Below, in pieces: positions 1 to 9,210 of a DNA stretch of 64,000 nt (position 1 is its first letter; each line of letters begins with the position of its first letter). The DNA is taken from assembly GCA_026874595.1 (NCBI GenBank), contig CM049318.1:41150456-41214455 (forward strand), read 5' to 3'. The stretch is from Sipunculus nudus (lineage: Eukaryota; Annelida; Sipuncula; Golfingiida; Sipunculidae). Position numbers and translations under genes: made by a program. The notes under the pieces were generated by a model. That model was not told where the DNA came from. It saw nothing but the letters and a program-made list of their open reading frames with translations, and did not search any database.

Positions 1-832
1 ACAAGTTTCCCAAAGCAGACAAGCTGGTTAGCACGGGGCAATAAATGGGATATAAAAGTTGAGCGCTGAGCGGCAAATCCTAGGGCGGTTCTACTCCTAG
101 GTAAACAGGATCATCAACGTGAACAACGTGAATGAACAAACCTTTTCTCGCCCGAATGCTGGACACAACCCCTTAATCCTGGCAAAATAGGCTCGGTCCG
201 TGGACAGCGGCTTTAGTCTGATCTTCTAATGATTCCTCTGTTGTGTAAAACCTTCCTTTGACGTAAACTCCGAAAAGAAAATATTCTTGTAGTATGCTTC
301 GTCTGCAAGAAGTGAAATGATCACTGTGGAAGACGAGCTGTATTTAAAAACACAGAGGTCACGTGGGACGAGATTTACACCGAGACTTGACGTTACCACG
401 AGATTTCCTTAATTATCGCTCAACAAAGATTCTTTCATTATCGCTCAGTTTCTGGTATTGGTTCTTGCGGTCTACACCTACAATTGCCAATACCAGGGAG
501 GGGTAGGATTTTTCTCAAAAATTTTACTGGCTTGTTGTCCCCTATTCTACCCATCTACTCAAAATCCTAACTTCTAAATAATAATAGCATGAAAATATAT
601 GAACCGTGATCGGCAACCTTTAGGTTACAATAAATTATATCTATAAAAAAGTCCGCAACCACAAATGGTCATTTATACTACCGACCTATGGACAGATAAA
701 AATGTACAAAATCACAATCTTTTAAGAGGTTACAAAGTGAAGGCACAGGCTCTTGCCTGTGCCTTCACTTATGCATGTCTGTGCTAAGAGTTGGCATAAA
801 TGGGCCACAGACTACTCTTATGGCCTTTATTT
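1..832. repeat. Left 832-bp direct repeat of the Ngaro-like element
   Basis: It matches 6684-7515 base for base at a constant offset of 6683, with about three substitutions seen (near 60, 138 and 244) and no net indel. The match ends after 832. It is already in progress at base 1, so its outer limit is not visible. In a split-repeat (A1-ORFs-B1-A2-B2) Ngaro layout this would be A2. Confidence 0.9.
735..770. repeat. Perfect hairpin in the direct repeat
   Basis: A 16-bp perfect inverted repeat (arms 735-750 and 755-770, core GTGAAGGCACAGGC) is separated by the 4-base loop TCTT. It lies about 60 bp inside the outer end of the repeat. Confidence 0.85.
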
Positions 833-1186
833 ATGCCTCCTCACACACAGACACACACAAACATACTGTTTTGCTCGTTCTTAGCAAAAGAAGAAGAAAA
901 CAAGGTTTGAGATTTGAGCAGCTTATAGCTGCCAGATAGAATATAATTGATTAACTGGTAGTATAACACTGGTAATATCACAGAGCAATGTATGAAAATA
1001 TTACAATCAACATGTGGCACTTGCTTACAAAATTCTGTATTTTTAGAATATCTGCTAAAAAATTACCTACTATAACTTGTGTTTACAACGACTGTAGGAT
1101 CAAATTAAGTTAAAAGCTAAGAAGGTGGGGGAACATACCGCCACTGCCACGTAGTGGCACCCCACCCAAAACAGGATGTTTCTAGG
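833..1186. other. Non-coding segment next to the recombinase ORF (candidate B1)
   Basis: 354 bp between the left direct repeat and the recombinase stop. It is unique in the window and starts with a short CA/GACA-rich microsatellite (about 838-868). In a split-direct-repeat element this is where B1 sits, so a second copy (B2) would be expected just left of the window. No gene is visible. Confidence 0.5.
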
Positions 1187-2029
1187 TTAATAAATCGGAT
1201 GGAGCCGAATGTATTTCTTAAAGGCATCTGAATTCCATCTGCCCAGTGCTCTTATTTGCGCATCACTCAGCCCGGCGGCGGCAGCTTCAGTTGCCGCCCC
1301 GATTCTGAATCTATGGCTTTTGAAGTGTTTGGGATCGAGGTGTATGAACTGTAAGTCTTTTGCCATTTGTGTTTCTACCTGTTTCCGTAAAAGTAAACCT
1401 GCATTTTGCATTGAGAACAGTGGCCCTGGGCCAGAGCCTCTCATCTCAACAAAGGTCATGAGTGCTTGAACTGGGCAAGGTGAATCAGATTGGACTGATA
1501 TAATGACCTGTTGACATTCTCCAGGTTTCAATGTTTTTGAGTGGTCAATCTTAAAATTGAGATGAACTGGGACATTGCTCTTTGTAACTACCTTAACATT
1601 TTGTACTTGCACTACTTTATCCAAGTCTGCTGTGGTTCTTGGAACTAGTTCACCTAACCTAAAGAAACCATAAAAACAAATCTGGTACAATGCCTGATAA
1701 AGTTTCCTACAGTAAGCAGAATCAATAGTGTACTGTGTGGCTTGAACCATTTTTTGTAGAATTGGTTTAGTGATTGGACAGCGGAAATCCAGACTGGGCC
1801 TCTTTTTCTGCGCTGCAACAATAAGTTTACCCACTACTAATGTAGCCCCGGGGTCTGGAAGATCAAGCATCTTGTGAATATAGGAAACCGCTGATGCATA
1901 ACTGGCCAATGTGGACCCTGACAACCCTTCCGTGAACTTATCTGTGAGAAAAATAAACAGGGAAGATGGAGCAAGTGGCAGGTTAGCCCAATGTGGCATG
2001 CCAATTTTTTCGCAAAAACTTCTGAACAT
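1187..2029 (-). CDS. Tyrosine recombinase of the Ngaro/DIRS-like element
   Basis: 280 codons. It would integrate the circular cDNA by site-specific recombination. Catalytic residues can be read: Arg124 in GFFRLGEL, His239 and Arg242 in SHRFRIG, the GRW turn at 263-265, and the nucleophile Tyr273 in KKYIR. This is the pattern of DIRS, Ngaro and Crypton recombinases. The N-terminal part looks incomplete: a SLAPSTTKAY-type motif that normally precedes the domain is encoded at 2072-2043 in another frame, and two in-frame TGA codons separate this ORF from RNase H. The Met at 2029 is therefore only the first ATG of the open stretch. The frame breaks may be mutations or may reflect overlapping ORFs. 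Confidence 0.85.
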   Translation of the reverse strand: MFRSFCEKIGMPHWANLPLAPSSLFIFLTDKFTEGLSGSTLASYASAVSYIHKMLDLPDPGATLVVGKLIVAAQKKRPSLDFRCPITKPILQKMVQATQYTIDSAYCRKLYQALYQICFYGFFRLGELVPRTTADLDKVVQVQNVKVVTKSNVPVHLNFKIDHSKTLKPGECQQVIISVQSDSPCPVQALMTFVEMRGSGPGPLFSMQNAGLLLRKQVETQMAKDLQFIHLDPKHFKSHRFRIGAATEAAAAGLSDAQIRALGRWNSDAFKKYIRLHPIY

Positions 2030-2107
2030 ATTCCATACTTTAATATGCTTTAGTAGTAGAAGGTGCCAGGCTGTGGCTCATAAGAGCATTTCCTTTTTGA
2101 ATAAGAC

Positions 2108-2569
2108 TCAATACCTGATCGGGCAACTGACTGACGATGGGTGCGGGTTGGCCTGGGGAACCAGTCTGCGGAATTTGGCAACCTGAAAGCGAGATAATGC
2201 ATCAGCAGCTTTGTTCTCGATACCTGGTATATGCCTAGCCTGAAACAATATATTGAAATGCAATGTCACCATTACTAACTCTCTGATTAAATTCATGGTT
2301 TGTTTCTGCTTACATGTCTGCTTATTTATAATGAATACAAGTGCTTGATTGTCTGTATATAAGAGTATACGTTTGTTCACCAAGCTATGTCCCCAGTGCT
2401 TTAGAGCCATAACAATGGGGAGGAGTTCTAATGTTACAATGTCACAGTCTGACCAGTCATCAGGAAATGGTCCGAAAAACCAATCCGTTCCAAACACTGC
2501 CCCATATCCTAAACCTTTGGCAGAATCAGTGTTTAATCTAAGGGACTCTGAAGTTTCCCAGTGGCTGTC
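2108..2569 (-). pseudogene. RNase H domain, cut off from RT by a frameshift
   Basis: The first ATG of the open frame is at 2497, but the domain starts further upstream: from 2569 the same frame encodes an NTDSAKG motif with the first catalytic Asp. The other acidic residues follow in TLELLPIVMAL (Glu), YTDNQAL (Asp) and NKAADALSRF (Asp), so all four RNase H carboxylates are present. The frame is offset by 2 from the RT frame, exactly what the adjacent 71-bp duplication (71 = 2 mod 3) would cause. I infer that RT and RNase H formed one reading frame before that duplication. It degrades the RNA strand during cDNA synthesis in related elements. Confidence 0.8.
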
Positions 2570-2711
2570 TAGAAAATAAGTCTTACCATTGTTAAATGTC
2601 AGAAATTCTTCCCATACTTTCAGGTCTGCCCGTTCATCTTTAGAAAATAAGTCTTACCATTGTTAAATGTCAGAAATTCTTCCCATACTTTCAGGTCTGC
2701 CCGTTCATCTT
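2570..2711. repeat. 71-bp perfect tandem duplication in pol
   Basis: 2570-2640 and 2641-2711 are identical. Being 71 bp long it shifts the frame and ends the RT frame six codons into the second copy. It lies exactly at the RT-RNase H junction. Confidence 0.95.
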
Positions 2712-3891
2712 TACCTAATCTGGTATGGTGATAAGGCTTCTTGAGTCCCATGGTTTTATCAACTAACCTTCTAAGAAAAGCTCTCCCTGGTATGACCACA
2801 GAGCATGCGAAGTTTAGTAAACCTATCAAGGATTGCAAGGCTTTGAGTGTAATTTTTTGTTTCCTCATGTGATTGTTAAGTTCCCTCAAACACTGATTAA
2901 CCTTATCTTGAGGAAGCCTGGCGATCTGTAACTGACAGTCTAACTCTATACCTAGGAAGGACAGCTGTTGACAAGGACCTACTGTTTTATCTGTTGCAAG
3001 TGGCAAACCTAGTTTGCTACACATATCCACGAAACAATCTAAGAGATTCTGGCAAGCTTGCTTACTTTCAGCTATAAAAAGGAAGTCATCCAAGTATTGT
3101 ATAATCTTTCCAGTTAAATTTTGAGCTTCAATTATGTGCTGTATAGCAGTACTAAACTCTTCAAAGATCTTACATGAGGACGCACAACCCATCGGGAGAC
3201 ATCTGTCGAAATAGAATTGGTCATTCCATGTAAAACCTAACAGGCTATACTGATTTGGTTGTATGGGCAGGAGCCTAAATGCCGACTCTATATCAGCCTT
3301 TGCCAGGTATACTTCTTGTCCCATGTTCTGAATATGTTTTATTGCATCTTCGACTGATGCGTACATTACTTTAGAAGCTTTTTCAGGAATGCCGTCATTA
3401 ATTGATTCACCTGCTGGAAAGGAGAGGTGGTGGATGAGCCTAAATTTCCCACTCTCCTTGTTTGGAATTAGGCCAAGTGGGGAACACATCATTGGGTTAA
3501 ATGGAGGTTTTGTAAATGGGCCCTTAACTCTACCTAAAGAGATTTCTTTCTCAATTTTTTGCTGAACCATGTCAGGTTTCTCTAAAACTGACTTAAGGTT
3601 TTTTGGAAAATAGTTACTAACCACACCCTTGTATCCTATATCAAACCCATCTCTGAAGCCTGAAACTAGCAACCTAGTCTTTTCGACATCATATTGGCTA
3701 ATGTGTAGTTGTTTAGCAAGTTCATGAACGTGTATTGGTGTTGGCAGGCCTTGGTCTTGTTTGGTTTTGCTGTGACTGAGGGGCCTGATTCTTGGTCTGT
3801 TGGCCTGCGGGCTGTTTGTTTTGATTGTCTTGTTGTTGGGCCAGTCTACACTTATTTCTTGGGTGTTTCCCATTGCAAAACGCGCATGCAT
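2620..3891 (-). CDS. Reverse transcriptase of the Ngaro/DIRS-like element
   Basis: 423 codons. RT motifs in order: KFRLIHHLSFP (149-159), AKADIESAF with catalytic Asp200, LPMGCASSC (232-240), the YLDDFLF box with Asp268-Asp269, and a LSFLGIEL thumb-side motif. The C-terminus is aberrant: after KTYFL the frame enters the second copy of the 71-bp duplication and ends within six residues. The N-terminus overlaps Gag by 170 nt in the +1 frame relative to Gag, so RT could be made by frameshifting or by separate initiation. The ATG at 3891 is the first in the open frame, not a proven start. Confidence 0.85.
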   Translation of the reverse strand: MHARFAMGNTQEISVDWPNNKTIKTNSPQANRPRIRPLSHSKTKQDQGLPTPIHVHELAKQLHISQYDVEKTRLLVSGFRDGFDIGYKGVVSNYFPKNLKSVLEKPDMVQQKIEKEISLGRVKGPFTKPPFNPMMCSPLGLIPNKESGKFRLIHHLSFPAGESINDGIPEKASKVMYASVEDAIKHIQNMGQEVYLAKADIESAFRLLPIQPNQYSLLGFTWNDQFYFDRCLPMGCASSCKIFEEFSTAIQHIIEAQNLTGKIIQYLDDFLFIAESKQACQNLLDCFVDMCSKLGLPLATDKTVGPCQQLSFLGIELDCQLQIARLPQDKVNQCLRELNNHMRKQKITLKALQSLIGLLNFACSVVIPGRAFLRRLVDKTMGLKKPYHHTRLGKDERADLKVWEEFLTFNNGKTYFLKMNGQT

Positions 3892-4978
3892 GCCTGTACT
3901 GGCATCCCTGGCAAAATCTGCCCCTGTTGAAACGACGGCAGGTCCCTTTTGCCTGTTGACGAAAGGGCTGGTTGGATGATCTCAGATTGGCGGTAACAGC
4001 GGTTACATAAAGTTCTGTGTGTTGGACCTCCCAAGGACAGTTATGTAGTTCCCTAGCTTTCCTGAAGCCCGTATCATAGGCCCACCAGTCGGCCCCCATC
4101 TCAAAGAGATTTCTGACAATACTTATGTATTTGCAGAGGTTAGGGGCCTGGGTTGGGAATTTCTGGCAATATATGGACATAAAAGTGTTGAATGCTTGTG
4201 CCCAGTTGCCATAAGATAACTGCTTCCTGGCCTCAGGTGCCCAGCGGAAACCGTTCTCATCATCAAATCTAAGATTGTATGTCCTAGCTTCACGATTAGG
4301 GAGTAATTCTGCTAAGTCTATAAATTTATTGTCCCAAATAGCGTCTTTGATTTTCTGCTGGACTGTCATTCCCAATGCGAGTGGAATGTTTTGGGAGACA
4401 TCAGGATTTGCGTTTGTTGGCCCCTGTTGCCCTCGTGTAGAGACTAGCGGCCACTCTGTAGGCCCAGCTATGGGGATGGAAGGAAGTGGTGTGGTGGTGT
4501 TGTTATGGTTACCTGTGATGGTGGCAGCTGTTGCTGCCGCGACTGTAGGCAGTGACGGAGGCTGTAGGGCAGTGTTAGCGGACGGAGGCTGCGATACAGT
4601 TGCAGAGACTAGTGGAGACGACACTTGTGGCGCCTGGCTATCTTGCTGGGCCTGTGTTGGCTGGCCTACTCGTTCGTCTAGTAATGCCTTCAAACGTTGG
4701 TCCATACGAGGCATGAGTCGGTCCATCAGAGCCTCTAACCGCCGGGCCTCTTCTTCAATGGAAGGCGCTGCAGGTTGTGTAGGCGTGGCCGAGGCGGACT
4801 GCGAAGGCACCTGGCTATTGGGGTCAGTCCTGCGTCTCTTACTAGGTCGCCCTGCTGACCGTTCATTGCGTCTACGTGGTATTTGTGGAACTGCCATTTC
4901 CTCAGCCAGTCGCTGGGGGGGTCTCCTGTTCCTGGTCGACATCTGCAAATATTGATATACGGAACGGAAGTTTTTCAT
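3722..4978 (-). CDS. Gag-like protein of the Ngaro/DIRS-like element
   Basis: 418 codons. A basic N-terminus (about 16-50, RRR/KRRR clusters) is followed by a Gln/Pro/Ala/Thr-rich low-complexity linker (55-200) and a folded-looking block (200-335) with WAPEARKQLSYGNWAQAF and MGADWWAYD, as in DIRS-type Gag. A Cys/His cluster follows (C347, C356, C359, H363, C365, C368, H372, C377) that resembles the nucleic-acid-binding knuckle of DIRS/Ngaro Gag rather than the retroviral CCHC box. The tail is Gln/Asn-rich. It overlaps the RT start. The assignment rests on position and the Cys/His cluster. Confidence 0.75.
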   Translation of the reverse strand: MKNFRSVYQYLQMSTRNRRPPQRLAEEMAVPQIPRRRNERSAGRPSKRRRTDPNSQVPSQSASATPTQPAAPSIEEEARRLEALMDRLMPRMDQRLKALLDERVGQPTQAQQDSQAPQVSSPLVSATVSQPPSANTALQPPSLPTVAAATAATITGNHNNTTTPLPSIPIAGPTEWPLVSTRGQQGPTNANPDVSQNIPLALGMTVQQKIKDAIWDNKFIDLAELLPNREARTYNLRFDDENGFRWAPEARKQLSYGNWAQAFNTFMSIYCQKFPTQAPNLCKYISIVRNLFEMGADWWAYDTGFRKARELHNCPWEVQHTELYVTAVTANLRSSNQPFRQQAKGTCRRFNRGRFCQGCQYRHACAFCNGKHPRNKCRLAQQQDNQNKQPAGQQTKNQAPQSQQNQTRPRPANTNTRS

Positions 4979-6086
4979 TGACAGTACACTTTATCCTTTT
5001 CTGTTAACCTTTCCTTATCTCTTTCGAGTAAATCAGATAAACCAATTAGCAAAGCCACATGTTACTGCCACACAGTAAATAAAACAGGTTCATAACACTG
5101 TGTAAATTAAGCATGAAAAACAACTGTTTGAACATGCAATCAAATTCGCCAAATAACAGTAGCCTGCGAGTCAACAGAATTGTACATGGAATTGGTTCAT
5201 TACCTTAATACTGATGTTATACCATTGTGTATATATCATTGTAACTATAGAGTATGAGCAGGCAACATGTTTATACATGGCAAATGTAGGTGGCAACATA
5301 TGACATCTCATATGGCAGAATAAAAATGACCAGTGACAGCATGTCAAGGCAACATGTGTTTGACACATGGCAGGATCATTAAAACAGGCAACATATGCAT
5401 AACCAGGAATTATTCTGATTGGCAGATTTCATCTCTTTCTTGGAAACAGAGGAGCGGTAGCGCTACAGTTTTAATACAGATGTACAGGGTTAACATCTAG
5501 AATTTTGAGCGGGGGGGGGGGGGGGATGTCTGTTTTACTGAAGGTCTGAATAATTCCTGTAAACATATGGCAAGTGATGAACTGGTGACTTGCGTACGAG
5601 TCCCTGAGCTTGCAGGGAAACCATGCAGAGCATGTCATGCCAACCCGGCATGGTGCAAGACACTGTAAAGGCAACATGGAAAGCTGTGCATTTGTAGCTA
5701 TAGAAGATTCTCTTTTGTTATTGGGAATGTGAACTTAACCAAATATTCTAGGATAAATATGGCATTTTACTTTTTGGATAAATGCCGGAAACATTTCCAC
5801 GTATAACCGTGGTATGATGGAGACTATAACTGACTGATTTTTACAGATATGCCAACCAGAAAAGGCTTTTTTTTTTTTTTTTTTTATATTCAATAAGTGA
5901 TTATATGTCGATCATGCTTGAACACATGTAAGAATGTAATACTGTTAGTTTAATTTATATATATAGATTTTTTTTTTTTTTTAAAGACATGTAGAAGTAT
6001 GGATGATATACTATAGTAGACCAATTAATAAAAATGGACAGCTTTCCATGGCCAATTGTATCAAGATTGTGCTTGACAACGTCATA
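4979..6086. other. Non-coding spacer between hydrolase and Gag
   Basis: 1.1 kb without a convincing ORF. It carries GGCAACATRT-like words (5258, 5291, 5350, 5387, 5670), a run of 15 G (5511-5525), a T17 run near 5869-5885 and another T run near 5969. It could be the leader of the Gag message, but no promoter or splice site can be assigned with confidence. Confidence 0.4.
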
Positions 6087-6674
6087 TTATAATTTGAGCC
6101 CATTGATGATGCAAGCTTTGATTGATTTGTACCAGAGTTTCAATCCCCTGGGGTTAAAATGAACACCATCATCAGTAAAGAGATGTGTACCCCATTTGAA
6201 CTTGTGCTGCCATAATTTGGCATATGAAGTGTCGCCAAGAGTCGCTTCCAGGTATTTATTACATATCTCTACCTTGCGGTTATAATCTGCTGGGTAATCC
6301 CTTCCACAGTAGGGGGGGTAACGTAGGGGCAGAGCAAGGACCATTACCTTACTCACTTTGCATTTGACATGCAGATATTCTGCTAACATAAGCAGGTCAT
6401 GCCCAACTACTTCTGGCTTACCAGATTTGCCCCCTGCCGATAAATCATTACCTCCGACATGTATGATCACCAATGGGGGGGATTCCCGCCACACATAACC
6501 TAGATCCGCCATTTTAAGCATAGCTACCGTTCGACCTCCTACACCTTGGACATGTACTGTACATTTCTCAAAGCCAAAGTTATGCCTCGTTGACACTGTG
6601 CCCGCATTAAGTGCGTCCCTTAATCGTTTTACTTGCGAGTCACCCAATATGGCGACCGCTTCCCTGCCGGACAT
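6087..6674 (-). CDS. SGNH/GDSL-type hydrolase ORF of the Ngaro-like element
   Basis: 195 codons. All four SGNH blocks are visible: block I ILGDSQ with the candidate nucleophile Ser13, block II GVGGRT (44-49), block III VGGNDL with Asn76, and block V DDGVHFN with Asp169 and His172. No signal peptide or membrane segment is seen. SGNH-hydrolase ORFs are known from some Ngaro elements and from some non-LTR elements, where an esterase role has been proposed; the role in transposition is unknown. It is the first ORF of this element, starting 10 bp inside the visible end of the right direct repeat. The frame is intact, unlike the pol region. Confidence 0.85.
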   Translation of the reverse strand: MSGREAVAILGDSQVKRLRDALNAGTVSTRHNFGFEKCTVHVQGVGGRTVAMLKMADLGYVWRESPPLVIIHVGGNDLSAGGKSGKPEVVGHDLLMLAEYLHVKCKVSKVMVLALPLRYPPYCGRDYPADYNRKVEICNKYLEATLGDTSYAKLWQHKFKWGTHLFTDDGVHFNPRGLKLWYKSIKACIINGLKL

Positions 6675-6683
6675 AATTTCTAG

Positions 6684-7515
6684 ACAAGTTTCCCAAAGCA
6701 GACAAGCTGGTTAGCACGGGGCAATAAATGGGATATAAAAGCTGAGCGCTGAGCGGCAAATCCTAGGGCGGTTCTACTCCTAGGTAAACAGGATCATCAA
6801 CGTGAACAACGTGAATGAACAGACCTTTTCTCGCCCGAATGCTGGACACAACCCCTTAATCCTGGCAAAATAGGCTCGGTCCGTGGACAGCGGCTTTAGT
6901 CTGATCTTCTAATGATTCCTCTGTTCTGTAAAACCTTCCTTTGACGTAAACTCCGAAAAGAAAATATTCTTGTAGTATGCTTCGTCTGCAAGAAGTGAAA
7001 TGATCACTGTGGAAGACGAGCTGTATTTAAAAACACAGAGGTCACGTGGGACGAGATTTACACCGAGACTTGACGTTACCACGAGATTTCCTTAATTATC
7101 GCTCAACAAAGATTCTTTCATTATCGCTCAGTTTCTGGTATTGGTTCTTGCGGTCTACACCTACAATTGCCAATACCAGGGAGGGGTAGGATTTTTCTCA
7201 AAAATTTTACTGGCTTGTTGTCCCCTATTCTACCCATCTACTCAAAATCCTAACTTCTAAATAATAATAGCATGAAAATATATGAACCGTGATCGGCAAC
7301 CTTTAGGTTACAATAAATTATATCTATAAAAAAGTCCGCAACCACAAATGGTCATTTATACTACCGACCTATGGACAGATAAAAATGTACAAAATCACAA
7401 TCTTTTAAGAGGTTACAAAGTGAAGGCACAGGCTCTTGCCTGTGCCTTCACTTATGCATGTCTGTGCTAAGAGTTGGCATAAATGGGCCACAGACTACTC
7501 TTATGGCCTTTATTT
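6684..7515. repeat. Right 832-bp direct repeat of the Ngaro-like element
   Basis: Counterpart of 1-832. The transition at 7515/7516 from element to locally repetitive host sequence marks the 5' end of the element (coding sense). A TATA-like GGATATAAAAG is at about 6731. Since the window begins mid-repeat, homology might extend left of 6684 into the hydrolase ORF. Confidence 0.9.
7418..7453. repeat. Perfect hairpin in the right direct repeat
   Basis: Identical to 735-770: 16-bp arms with a TCTT loop. Confidence 0.85.
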
Positions 7516-8230
7516 CTGAAACCATCTCTCTCAAGTTTGTTCAAATGATTCCAGTTTGGTGAATTTTGGCCGAGTTACAGGAAGCTGAACTTAGTCATTT
7601 GAACAAAAAATGATACTAAAATTAAAATATCAGAAATGGCTGTTGCTGTCATCGCCAAATGTTATGCAGAAATTGGTCTCATGACTCATATCTAAAATTG
7701 AGGTATTGGTGGCCGCCACCAGCATCAACCTTTTTTGTACGAGGGTCATCAGTCATCAGTACATTAATCCATAATTTATCAGGAATTTCAGGAAATAGCA
7801 TCCCCAAATTTTATGCAGAACTCTGTGGCATGCGCCACCTGCATTAATTTATATTTTACTTGGAAAAAGCTAAAAAACTTTGAAAATCTTCTTCTCTGAA
7901 ATCAATCAGCCAAATTGTTTAATGTTTCACAAAATGGTTCCAGAGACGAGCTCTCTCAAGTTTGTTCAAATGGTATGGGTTTGATGAATTTTGGCAGAGT
8001 TAGAGGAAATTGAACTTAGTCATTTGGCCAAGTAAGCATACTAACATGACAATCTCAGAAACTGCAGGGGCTAGCATCACCAAGCATTGTGCAAATGTTA
8101 GTCAAGAAGCTTATATTTCAAATTACAGTTTTTGTGGCGCCACCTACACAGACCTATTTTTTACAGGCCAAAACCTCATAATTTTAGCCTCTTTCAACTT
8201 AACAATGTTTTAAGATGAAACTGTCAAGCT
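7516..8230. repeat. Diverged tandem repeat, period about 425 bp
   Basis: CTCTCTCAAGTTTGTTCAAA occurs at 7526 and 7951, each followed by similar text (GAATTTTGGC-GAGTTA, GAACTTAGTCATTTG). Units end near GGTGGCCGCCACC or GTGGCGCCACCT words, linking them to the 280-bp family at 11.9-13.5 kb. No coding potential is seen. Confidence 0.6.
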
Positions 8231-8751
8231 GAATCGTTTAATGATTCATTAGAATTATCCTATGGTAAGGTTCTTTTAAGTGTATGAGAATAGATTGTGT
8301 TCATTGAATTTTTGTGGAGTCATAGATAGCTGATGTTGGTCTTAAATTGTGGCCATTAGTAAGCCTTTTTTAAACTGGGGACTGCAATAGTCTTCTTCTG
8401 CAAAACATTTGTTTCAGCTTCTGTGACATTGCCCAAAAATGATCTTAGGAGGCCTTTGTTCAAGTATACTGAAATGATTTTTAGCAGAATTATTGGACCT
8501 TTAACAATGAAAAGACTGCATCTTTTATTGTTCCAAACATTTTGATAAAAAAAATCTTATCAATATGGAAAAAAGTATTGTAGCCAAAGTCTTTCAGTAT
8601 GTGTAAACAGATTTACCAATAGGCCTAAGATTGTCTATATCTATAAATAGCTTGACAGACTGCCAACTATTTCAGATTTGGCAACAAGCCAAAGGTCAGT
8701 CTTGATCTATTTATAGCTTTGGCAGACTGCCAACTGTGTCAGAATAGGCAA

Positions 8752-8841
8752 CAGGTCAAGAGATCACTCAGTGCACCCAGGTACAGGTCAAGAATTCACT
8801 CAGTGCAGCCAGGTGCAGGTCAAGAGTTCACTCAGTGCAGT
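8752..8841. repeat. 32-bp tandem repeat, 2.8 copies
   Basis: CAGGTCAAG-(A/T)TCACTCAGTGCA units start at 8752, 8784 and 8816 with few differences. Confidence 0.85.
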
Positions 8842-8984
8842 AGCTACAGCTAGCAATTCGTTCCAGTTCACTGGGGGCAATGCCTTTCTCACCTTAGCCT
8901 GGTTAGCCCAGTGCACCTGACTCAAGAGAAGTTTGATGTAACCTGATATTTTGACCTGCCCATGCATCTGTGATGGCTTTCTCA

Positions 8985-9210
8985 AGACACGTGTCGCCAC
9001 CTACAATGACTTTTGCACAGTGTATGTCCCTGCTTATTTCTCAGGAGGGATTTGATATATCAGCCTGAATTTGGGCATATGTATACATCTCTGATAGCTT
9101 TGTCGTATACAAGACTGGTGGTGACACCTACAATAATTTTTGTGTTGTGTGCACCCATGCCAGTATTTCAGCAGTGATTTTTGTGTAATAGGTTCTTGTT
9201 CACAATGTTT
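8985..9210. repeat. Degenerate copies of the 140-bp monomer family
   Basis: TGTCGCCACCTACAATGA...TTGCACAGTGTATGTC and GAATTTGGGCATATGTATACATCTCTGATAGC match the framework of the monomers in the 12-kb array. The rest of 9211-9935 shows no gene; it includes a partial copy (9514-9590) of the repeat end found at 10644. Confidence 0.5.

Larger units (their letters stand above)
1..7515 (-). mobile_element. Ngaro/DIRS-like tyrosine-recombinase retrotransposon
   Basis: The minus strand reads, in order, an SGNH hydrolase (6674-6087), Gag with Cys/His motifs (4978-3722), RT with a YLDD box (3891-2620), RNase H (2569-2108) and a tyrosine recombinase (2029-1187). Direct repeats of 832 bp lie at both ends (1-832 and 6684-7515). 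RT plus tyrosine recombinase, with no DDE integrase, defines the DIRS/Ngaro class. Direct rather than inverted repeats and no methyltransferase favour Ngaro. The right terminus is 7515, where the two repeat copies stop matching. The left terminus lies outside the window. The near-identical repeats imply a recent insertion, yet the RT-RNase H-recombinase region is frame-broken, so this copy is probably not autonomous. Confidence 0.85.
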
